DNA of 11,538 bases from Candidatus Omnitrophota bacterium. Its GTDB lineage: Bacteria > Omnitrophota > Gorgyraeia > Gygaellales > JAHJCI01. This document shows, piece after piece, positions 1-5,606 of the stretch (position 1 is its first letter; every line of letters begins with the position of its first letter). The notes below the pieces were generated by a model. That model was not told the DNA's origin and searched no databases. It saw only the letters and a program-made list of their open reading frames with translations. The position numbers and the translations under genes were made by a program. The stretch is from the NCBI GenBank assembly GCA_018813085.1, contig JAHJCI010000198.1:1-11538 (forward strand), written 5' to 3'.

Positions 1-40
1 AACTAACTGTGTTTAAACAGTTTAGAAATAAAGAGAGCTT

Positions 41-849
41 ATGAAAATCAATAAGATTAATGTTAAAATATTTAAAATAAAGAACAGGCGGGATTATGCA
101 GCTCTCTTTGCGAATCATCTCACCGAGGGGAAAACCCCTCAACAGACCTTCGAGAGAATGGTAAAGGCCGCTACGATTTTTTTATTATTTCTCTTCATCT
201 TTTCATGCCTATATAATCCCTGTTATGCTGCTCCTGCATATGGCGTCAAGATGCCTGATAAAAACCATTTTTTCTTTGGGCTACAGTCATATTCCCTGCT
301 AAAGAAACAACTGGAGGCTGATAACGGCAAAATGTGCAGCTTACAGCATTTCTTCCTTATCACCTATGGTTTATCAGACTGGTTCTCTATCGATTTAAAA
401 GGAGGGGGAGGTAACATAAAACAGTCCCCGGATGTGGGAGAAAAAATTAAATACGCTTCCTACTTAGGGGGAGGATATGGTTTTCGCATAAGGCTTTATG
501 AAAAGGATGCGCATAAGGCTGTCTTTGGGTTCCAGCATATCAGTATACACCCCCATAAAACCCACAGAATAACCAAAAACATAAAGCTGTCCTGGATGAC
601 TGGCAATTTTCCCTGCTCTTTGCGCATAAAATATCCATACTTACTCCTTACATCGGCACGAGATGGTCGCGTATGGATTATATCCATTGGGTAGACAACG
701 TGCGAAACCGAGTTAAATCCGACAGATCAAAAAGTATAGGGTTGATTGCAGGAACTGACATTGCTTTAAATGATACTCTCTGGCTTAACCTGGAAGGAAA
801 TTTCCTGGATGCGGCTGCCGCTTCCTTAAGTATAAACTACAAGTTCTAA
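41..849 (+). pseudogene. Outer-membrane beta-barrel-like protein, interrupted by a -1 frameshift
   Basis: Function not recognised beyond a probable outer-membrane barrel. The open frame from 41 ends at 694, but its last ~40 residues look like out-of-frame sequence. In the frame one base back, translation from about 560 to the stop at 847-849 gives barrel-like sequence with alternating residues, including DDWQFSLLFAHK and LWLNLEGNF, ending in SINYKF. A terminal Phe is the usual outer-membrane-barrel signature. The crossover must lie between 557 and about 580, because the downstream frame has a stop at 556-558. A-runs at 557-560 and 575-579 are candidate sites. The signal peptide starts at Met40 (ATG 158): a hydrophobic stretch from AATIFLL to about CYA, cleavage before APAYG. 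So the true start may be 158, giving about 229 residues when restored; from 41 it would be about 268. The cause could be a real mutation, an assembly error in a homopolymer, or slippage. Confidence 0.6.
125..140 (+). other. Perfect GC-rich hairpin just upstream of the alternative start at 158
   Basis: GAGGGG (125-130), AAAA loop (131-134), CCCCTC (135-140): a six-pair perfect stem with a tetraloop. It lies 17 bp before ATG 158, the start that would place the signal peptide at the N-terminus. If 158 is the real start, this hairpin sits in the 5' leader and could affect translation; if 41 is the start, it lies inside the coding region. I do not match it to any known RNA family. Confidence 0.4.
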
Positions 850-860
850 TATCTATTTCC

Positions 861-889
861 TTGACAGTGCCGGCCGGTTTTATTATAAT
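861..889 (+). promoter_or_regulatory. Consensus sigma-70 promoter for the L27-like gene
   Basis: TTGACA at 861-866 and TATAAT at 884-889 are separated by exactly 17 bp, a perfect match to the housekeeping sigma factor consensus. Transcription would start near 896, about 25 bp before the ATG at 921, leaving a short leader that contains the AAAGGA ribosome-binding site. Such a promoter predicts high constitutive expression. Confidence 0.85.
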
Positions 890-920
890 ATAGGCCTGTT
901 TAAATTAGAAAGGAAACAAC

Positions 921-1151
921 ATGGCATTTAAAGGAACTCACAACGTAGCATCTCATGGCTCTCGCGCCTGGAGGCAAAGAATAAAAACCTCCCCCAAGCA
1001 AAAGGTCAACGCGGGAGCTATTCTGGTATTGAATACCAAGAGCTTAAAGTGCGGTGAAAATACTTACCTTGGAAGTAACAATATACACGCCAAAATTGAC
1101 GGTATAGTTGAAATTAAAAATAAGAAGATAAACGTAAAGCCGCTCTCCTAA
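921..1151 (+). CDS. Divergent ribosomal protein bL27 family member
   Basis: A 76-residue basic protein resembling the core of ribosomal protein bL27, a large-subunit protein near the peptidyl-transferase centre. In the family the core reads roughly AGSIIVRQRG...G.NVG.G..HTLFA..DG.V; here the equivalents are NAGAILVLNTK (residues ~31-41), CGENTYLGSNNIHAK and IDGIVEI. The N-terminal part is basic (SRAWRQRIK) but lacks the usual GGSTRNGRDS-type tail segment. The ribosome-binding site GAAAGGA lies about 6 bp before the ATG. The gene stands alone between its own consensus promoter and a strong terminator, not in the usual rplU-rpmA-obg arrangement, which suggests a second copy rather than the standard rpmA. 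It could be an alternative L27 used under some condition, or a stand-alone RNA-binding relative. Homology is clear by eye; function as a ribosomal protein is inferred. Confidence 0.75.
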   Translation: MAFKGTHNVASHGSRAWRQRIKTSPKQKVNAGAILVLNTKSLKCGENTYLGSNNIHAKIDGIVEIKNKKINVKPLS

Positions 1152-1176
1152 TCCGGGATAGTTACCTTTTATTTAG

Positions 1177-1208
1177 ATGCCCGCGCCAGCAAGCGCGGGC
1201 ATATTTAT
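1177..1208 (+). terminator. Rho-independent terminator after the L27-like gene
   Basis: A 10-bp perfect GC-rich stem, ATGCCCGCGC (1177-1186) with GCGCGGGCAT (1193-1202), closed by a six-base loop and followed by the T-rich stretch ATTTATT. It begins 25 bp after the stop codon at 1151, so the L27-like transcript is probably monocistronic. Confidence 0.8.
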
Positions 1209-1358
1209 TAGCCCCACATAACCAGGCAAGGGTATACATATCTATTGCACATATCATTGACTAGCAGTAAAATATTATACAGCATATTCTTACCGGGTTT
1301 CCTCTGACCGCTATAAGATATGAAGAAAATCCTGCTTGCGCTTATTAAGAGGTGGATT

Positions 1359-1706
1359 ATGAGAAAAATCATCCTGGTTATCCTTTGCCTTGTTTTCTGC
1401 TCTAATGTTTATGCCAATTCGCCCAAAAAAATAGGTATCGAATTCGACAACCAAACTAAAAGGGTCAGTATAACCGTTACGCACCCGGTAGAAGACCCGA
1501 TGAGCCACTTTGTTAAGAAAATTAAGCTATCGCTTAACCGTAACACAATAGTTGAGAAGGACTTTAACCGTCAACAGAACAGGAGAAGCCAAATCCTGGT
1601 TTATACTATTCCTTCTATTAAGCTGGGCGATGTAATATCGGTTGAGGCATCCTGCAATAAAACAGGGGAATTGTTTAAAGAAATAACTATAGAAGAGAAG
1701 TACTAA
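1359..1706 (+). CDS. Secreted protein with a degenerate superoxide-reductase-like (desulfoferrodoxin) domain
   Basis: A 115-residue protein. The chosen start is ATG 1359, because AAGAGGTGG lies just before it and it places a signal peptide (residues 1-19, ...CSNVYA|NSPKK) at the N-terminus; an in-frame ATG at 1320 would add 13 residues ahead of the signal. The mature part resembles the catalytic half of superoxide reductase: THPVEDPMSHFVKKIKL (41-57) parallels the family's HPMxxxHxIxWIEL, and SCNKTG (98-103) parallels YCNLHG. His42, His50 and Cys99 therefore match three iron ligands. The fourth position is Thr102 instead of His, and the N-terminal ligand His is absent. It is probably not a working superoxide reductase; it may bind another partner in the periplasm. 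It is followed 16 bp later by an outer-membrane barrel gene and is probably cotranscribed with it. The fold assignment is moderate, the function unknown. Confidence 0.55.
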   Translation: MRKIILVILCLVFCSNVYANSPKKIGIEFDNQTKRVSITVTHPVEDPMSHFVKKIKLSLNRNTIVEKDFNRQQNRRSQILVYTIPSIKLGDVISVEASCNKTGELFKEITIEEKY

Positions 1707-1722
1707 TTAATAAGGAGGGCTG

Positions 1723-2406
1723 ATGCGGCTGATCACAGTATTGTTCATGGTTTTATTCTTAAGCCTGAGCTTCTCAGTTGTCGATGCCAGGGAATTTTAT
1801 GAAGAAGAAGAGGGTAAATTTGCCCTGGGAATAAAAGCCGGCACGCTGGGAGCAGGGATTGAAGGAATAATGCGCCTTAACTCTAATTTCAACGCCAAGC
1901 TGGGGGTTAATGCCTTCCAATATGACTACAGCGGAACAGAAGACGGTATCGAATACGACTTTGACCTTGAGCTTTTTTCCGTATCTGCATTGCTTGACTG
2001 GCACCCCTTTAAGAATTCCTTTCGCATTACAAGCGGAGCGTTATATAACCAGAACTCCCTGGATATGAATGCAAAAACAGCAAGTTCATATACAATAGGC
2101 AGCGCAACCTACACTGCAGCTCAAGTCGGCTCTTTGACAGGCGAGCTTGATTTCGACGAGGTCAACCCCTATCTGGGTATCGGCTGGGGCAATGCCGTAG
2201 GTAAAAATAAACAGTGGTCATTTTCTTTTGATATAGGAGTTGTTTACCAGGGCTCGCCAAAGGTTGACCTTTCTGCCAACGGAACCTTAAGCGGTAATGC
2301 CGCCTTCCAGGCCAATTTAGACCGCGAAGAGCAAAACCTTGAAGACGAACTCGAGGATTATCAATTCTATCCGGTAATCTCTCTGGGAGTCTGTTACAGT
2401 TTCTAA
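1723..2406 (+). CDS. Outer-membrane beta-barrel protein, unknown function
   Basis: A 227-residue protein with a clear signal peptide (residues 1-22, hydrophobic core VLFMVLFLSLSFSVV, cleavage after VDA). The mature part has alternating hydrophobic/polar strands such as FALGIKAGTLGAGIEG, LELFSVSALLDWHPF and WSFSFDIGVVYQG, and ends in ISLGVCYSF; the final Phe is the signal read by the outer-membrane assembly machinery. The size and about eight likely strands suggest a small OmpA/OmpW-sized barrel. An acidic, possibly helical stretch (REEQNLEDELEDYQF) precedes the last strand. The ribosome-binding site TAAGGAGGG is excellent, 4-5 bp before the ATG. It lies downstream of, and probably in one transcript with, the SOR-like secreted protein. 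Ligand or transport substrate cannot be read from sequence. Confidence 0.75.
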   Translation: MRLITVLFMVLFLSLSFSVVDAREFYEEEEGKFALGIKAGTLGAGIEGIMRLNSNFNAKLGVNAFQYDYSGTEDGIEYDFDLELFSVSALLDWHPFKNSFRITSGALYNQNSLDMNAKTASSYTIGSATYTAAQVGSLTGELDFDEVNPYLGIGWGNAVGKNKQWSFSFDIGVVYQGSPKVDLSANGTLSGNAAFQANLDREEQNLEDELEDYQFYPVISLGVCYSF

Positions 2407-2416
2407 CTGCTAAAAT

Positions 2417-2437
2417 CTCCTTGATATAAACAAGGAG
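2417..2437. promoter_or_regulatory. Inverted repeat overlapping the lemA -35 box
   Basis: CTCCTTG (2417-2423) and CAAGGAG (2431-2437) form a perfect 7-bp dyad with a 7-bp AT-rich centre. It covers the -35 element at 2421-2426. No T-run follows, so it is a better candidate for a regulator-binding operator than for a terminator of the gene ending at 2406, though it could also help end that transcript. Confidence 0.4.
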
Positions 2438-2449
2438 CACACTTATAAT
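2421..2449 (+). promoter_or_regulatory. Sigma-70 promoter for the lemA operon
   Basis: TTGATA at 2421-2426 (five of six consensus bases) and TATAAT at 2444-2449 (six of six), separated by 17 bp. Transcription would start near 2456, leaving a leader of about 55 bases before lemA at 2511. It could drive lemA, the M48 protease and the phosphatase, and possibly read on into the formate dehydrogenase genes, since I found no convincing promoter before 5607. Confidence 0.75.
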
Positions 2450-2510
2450 ATCTCTGGATATTTGCGTGTAAAGAAAGAGATACTCATCAAAAATTAAAAG
2501 GAGGTAAAAT

Positions 2511-3065
2511 ATGCAATTTTCTTTAATCTTACTGGCTTTTATTATCGTGCTCGGAGGCTGGTTTTTCTCTATCTACAACGCCCTGATCAGGCTTAAGGTT
2601 AGGATTAATAATGCCTGGGCCCAGATCGATGTACAGTTAAAAAGACGCCATGACCTGATTCCGAATCTTGTTGAAACAGTAAAAGGCTACATGCAGTATG
2701 AAAAGGATACTTTAGAGCGGGTGATTAAAGCCAGGTCCCAGGCAGTGGATGCCTCTGGGCTTAAGGATAAAGCGCAGGCAGAGAATTTCCTCACACAAAC
2801 ATTGCGCTCTTTGTTTGCGGTTGTTGAAAGATACCCTGACCTTAAAGCCAACCAGAATGTATTAAAACTGCAGGAAGAATTGACTTCTACGGAAAATAAA
2901 ATTGCCTTTGCCCGCCAGTATTACAATGACGAAGTGCAGCGCTTTAACACCAAAATCCAGGTAGTACCTTCAAATCTGGTTGCCAACGCCTGCGGCTTTA
3001 CAAAGAAAGAATTCTTTGAGATAGAAGATAAAACAGAGAAAGAAACGCCCAAGGTAAAGCTCTAA
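2511..3065 (+). CDS. lemA: LemA family membrane protein
   Basis: A 184-residue protein of usual LemA length. One N-terminal membrane segment (about residues 3-24, ILLAFIIVLGGWFFSIYNAL) is followed by the family hallmark NNAWAQIDVQLKRRHDLIPN and LVETVKGYM, then a helical-bundle domain with ENKIAFARQYYNDEVQRFNT, also typical. It is anchored in the cytoplasmic membrane; the biochemical role of the family is unsettled. LemA genes are often next to a membrane metalloprotease or a TPM-domain gene, and here an M48 protease follows after 7 bp. The start is supported by AAAAGGAGG about 6 bp upstream. The last ~15 residues are a charged tail (DKTEKETPKVKL). Confidence 0.93.
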   Translation: MQFSLILLAFIIVLGGWFFSIYNALIRLKVRINNAWAQIDVQLKRRHDLIPNLVETVKGYMQYEKDTLERVIKARSQAVDASGLKDKAQAENFLTQTLRSLFAVVERYPDLKANQNVLKLQEELTSTENKIAFARQYYNDEVQRFNTKIQVVPSNLVANACGFTKKEFFEIEDKTEKETPKVKL

Positions 3066-3072
3066 GCAGCCC

Positions 3073-4746
3073 ATGCCGTTTTCGTTCATTGAAATAGAAG
3101 AGAATAAAAACCGCGTCATTGCCTTAATCTTAACATTTTTAGTTCTCTTCTATTTCCTCACCGCCTATTTTTTACTTATAGTAATAGAAAATTATTTTGC
3201 CTCCTCGCAACTCAGGCCAGGAGAAGCCGAATTCTTTTTCCCCCCCTTTACGCACGTATTGTCTGTATTAATTATCGCCGCTCTTGCGGCGCTATTTCAC
3301 TGGACACAATCTACAAGCAATCTTATCCCAAGAATGTCTATGGCTGTCGGGGCTTTGCCGATTGACAAAAAAGACACCTATCATCAGTATTTTAAAAATA
3401 TTGTTGATGAAGTATCTGTCGCACTCGGAGGCAGGCCGATTGAAGCAATGGTTATCCCTTCCGGCAGCATGAATGCATTCTCCCTGCAAGACTTCAACCG
3501 GCGGGCGGTTATAGGCATAACTGAAGGCTTATTATCCCGCCTTAACCGCGCCCAAATTGAAGCAGTAGTAGCGCATGAGGCAGGGCATATTGCTGCCGCA
3601 GACTCTCTCAGCGCAACCGTAATATGCTCCCTATCGGAAATTTATGAGGAAATTTTTACTAAGCTAAGGGCCGGCCTGTCTAAAACAAGAGGCCGGGGAG
3701 TTGTAATATTGCTTTTGGTTTTTATCCTGCTGGGCATTATGAACCTGCTCAGTAAACTACTGCGTTATTTTATATCCAGGCAAAGGGAATACAGGGCAGA
3801 CGCTATTGCCGTCAGGCTCACGCGTAACCCTTTAAGCCTGGCAGAAGCACTGAAATTAATATCCAAGCATTGGCGTGGTTCAGGAGCACAAGGAGCAAGG
3901 ATGGAATCTATTTTCATTCTTAACCCCAAATTTAATGAACTGGATGAGCGAGAAAATACGCTCTCCGATATCTTCTCTACCCATCCTCCCGTAAGCAGAA
4001 GAATAAAAATCCTCCTGGACATGGCGCATCTGGATGAAAAAACACTGGAAGAGAATCTAAAGAACTTCAGGAGGGCTTCTCCGGTTGCCAAAATTCAGTT
4101 TAAGCCCGATGCTGTCGTTAAAGCTGAAAGCGAAACTCAATCAAAGAGATGGCTTATTTATAGCGAACAAAAATGGCTGGGGCCGTTTTTACTTGACGAA
4201 TTAACGCAGATGAGAGGAATTAAACCCGAACAATGGGTGAGAAGAGAAGGGCAGGAGGCGACAATCTGCGCCTTCCAGGACTGGGATTTAAGGAATCTAT
4301 TCAAAAAAGGCGCAGAGAAAACAGGCAAAGACGAGAAGAATTCCTGTCCCAACTGCAAAACTCCATTACAGGCGCTCAATTACGAAGGCACGCCGATTCT
4401 GAAATGTTCTTATTGCGAGGGAATATTTGCCGAACAGGGAAAAATCAGCCGTATCTTTATAAGAAAAGATGCTACTTTTTCTGAAAATACTAAACGCTTG
4501 GCTGAGATACTGATCAATACAAAAGATAAATTCAGGGTAAAATATAAGGATTCGAAATCTGTTTGGATCCTTAAATGCCCGAATTGCATGCGCAAGATGC
4601 GCAGGCAATTTTTCATATATTCATATCCGGTAGAAATAGACCGTTGTATTCATTGCCAGGGAATCTGGTTTGATAAACAAGAACTGGAAATCCTGCAGTA
4701 TATTTTTGAAAATAAAGAACAATTCTTCAGCGGAAAGTATTTTTAA
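3073..4746 (+). CDS. Membrane M48 metalloprotease (HtpX-like) with C-terminal GYF_2 domain and two zinc ribbons
   Basis: A 557-residue protein. Two N-terminal membrane segments (about residues 14-39 and 62-76) precede the M48 peptidase domain. The zinc motif HEAGH is at His168-Glu169-His172, with a probable third ligand Glu239 in the EYRAD motif; a further hydrophobic segment lies at about 209-229. Another M48 feature is the segment THPPVSRRI. After residue ~345 come extra domains: a GYF_2-like stretch starting RWLIYSEQKWLGPF (about 358-415), then a zinc ribbon with Cys425, 428, 445 and 448, and a TFIIB-type ribbon with Cys502, 505, 525 and 528 followed by GIWFDKQELEIL. HtpX itself is about 290 residues, so nearly half of this protein is appended and may recognise substrates. 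It starts 7 bp after lemA with no strong ribosome site, so translation is probably coupled. Likely role: membrane-protein quality control or processing together with LemA. Confidence 0.9.
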   Translation: MPFSFIEIEENKNRVIALILTFLVLFYFLTAYFLLIVIENYFASSQLRPGEAEFFFPPFTHVLSVLIIAALAALFHWTQSTSNLIPRMSMAVGALPIDKKDTYHQYFKNIVDEVSVALGGRPIEAMVIPSGSMNAFSLQDFNRRAVIGITEGLLSRLNRAQIEAVVAHEAGHIAAADSLSATVICSLSEIYEEIFTKLRAGLSKTRGRGVVILLLVFILLGIMNLLSKLLRYFISRQREYRADAIAVRLTRNPLSLAEALKLISKHWRGSGAQGARMESIFILNPKFNELDERENTLSDIFSTHPPVSRRIKILLDMAHLDEKTLEENLKNFRRASPVAKIQFKPDAVVKAESETQSKRWLIYSEQKWLGPFLLDELTQMRGIKPEQWVRREGQEATICAFQDWDLRNLFKKGAEKTGKDEKNSCPNCKTPLQALNYEGTPILKCSYCEGIFAEQGKISRIFIRKDATFSENTKRLAEILINTKDKFRVKYKDSKSVWILKCPNCMRKMRRQFFIYSYPVEIDRCIHCQGIWFDKQELEILQYIFENKEQFFSGKYF

Positions 4747-4755
4747 CTAAGAAAG

Positions 4756-5541
4756 ATGAACTATCTAACAGTTGCAATAAAGGCAGCGAAACAAGCAGGG
4801 AAAATTCATAAAAAGTACTTTAACACTGATTTAAAAGTAGAGACAAAATCAACGCCTTTTGATTTGCTTACTATTGCAGATAAAGAAGCTGAAAAATCAA
4901 TAGTTAACTTAATCAAAAAATATTTCCCAGAGCACAATTTTTTGGCCGAAGAATACACTTATGATAAAACCGGCTCTGAATATACCTGGATTATTGACCC
5001 GCTTGACGGAACCAATAATTTTGCTTCAGGCATGCCGATTTTCGCAGTATCTATTGCCCTGATGAAAAATAATGAAGTTATCGTCGGGGTAATTTACGAC
5101 GCGATGCGCAATGAGCTCTTCTTCGCAGAAAAAGGCTGCGGCGCTTTCCTTAATAAAAAACCTATCCGCGTTTCTTCAGCGGGCTCGCTTGATAAATCTT
5201 TGATTATTACCGGCTTCTATTACAGCCGCGGAGAAGAGATGATTGAAACGCTGGACACTATAAAAAGATTCTTCCTTAAAAAAATTATGGGTCTGCGCCG
5301 TTTGGGCGCGGCTTCCCTTGATTTATGCTATATCGCCTGCGGGCGCGCTTCCGGTTTTTGGGAGTTTGAGCTAAGCCCCTGGGATTTTGCCGCAGGAAAG
5401 CTCTTGATTGAAGAAGCCGGGGGTAAAGTTACCGGAAAGCGAGGAGAAAAAATCTTCTCCAATGAGAAATCTTTTGTTGTGGCCTCAGACGGGAAAATTC
5501 ATGAACAAATGCTTGCAGTGCTTAATCAACGAGAAGAATAA
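4756..5541 (+). CDS. Inositol monophosphatase family protein
   Basis: A 261-residue protein of usual family length. It carries the magnesium-binding signatures of the lithium-sensitive phosphatase superfamily: AEE (Glu65-Glu66), DPLDGTNNF (Asp81 and Asp84) and WDFAAGKLLIEEAGG (Asp210). All metal ligands expected from inositol monophosphatase are present, so it should be an active Mg-dependent phosphatase. Possible substrates include inositol-1-phosphate, fructose-1,6-bisphosphate, histidinol phosphate or 3'-phosphoadenosine 5'-phosphate; sequence alone does not decide. It starts 9 bp after the M48 protease gene and lacks a strong ribosome site (only a weak AGAAAGA precedes the ATG), which suggests cotranscription and coupling. 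A cytoplasmic enzyme; no obvious link to either neighbour group. Confidence 0.9.
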   Translation: MNYLTVAIKAAKQAGKIHKKYFNTDLKVETKSTPFDLLTIADKEAEKSIVNLIKKYFPEHNFLAEEYTYDKTGSEYTWIIDPLDGTNNFASGMPIFAVSIALMKNNEVIVGVIYDAMRNELFFAEKGCGAFLNKKPIRVSSAGSLDKSLIITGFYYSRGEEMIETLDTIKRFFLKKIMGLRRLGAASLDLCYIACGRASGFWEFELSPWDFAAGKLLIEEAGGKVTGKRGEKIFSNEKSFVVASDGKIHEQMLAVLNQREE

Positions 5542-5606
5542 AAATGAAGAAGGCGCGAAATGTTTTTAGAATGGTTATATCAGGAAGGTAGAATGGTGAG
5601 GTAAAT

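Noticed and set aside
5..22. Hairpin AACTGT/ACAGTT as a terminator of an upstream gene
   Set aside because: Only six AT-rich pairs and no T-run follow, and the upstream gene lies outside the window.
1245..1317. Sigma-70 promoter for the 1359-2406 unit
   Set aside because: TTGACT (1257) and TATTAT (1273) are only 10 bp apart, TTGCAC (1245) is 22 bp from TATTAT, and TATAAG (1312) has only a poor -35. A promoter must exist here, but I cannot place it. The rest of 1203-1358 shows nothing recognisable.
1320..1358. Earlier start at 1320 for the SOR-like protein
   Set aside because: It puts 13 residues ahead of a normal signal peptide and has no good ribosome site, whereas ATG 1359 has AAGAGGTGG just upstream.
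2449..2482. Leader hairpin TATCTCT/AGAGATA before lemA
   Set aside because: Seven AT-rich pairs with a 20-base loop, overlapping the -10 box; likely chance.
5513..5606. Separate promoter for the formate dehydrogenase operon
   Set aside because: TTGCAG (5513) with AATAAA at 18 bp is a weak match and lies partly inside the phosphatase gene; not strong enough to annotate.
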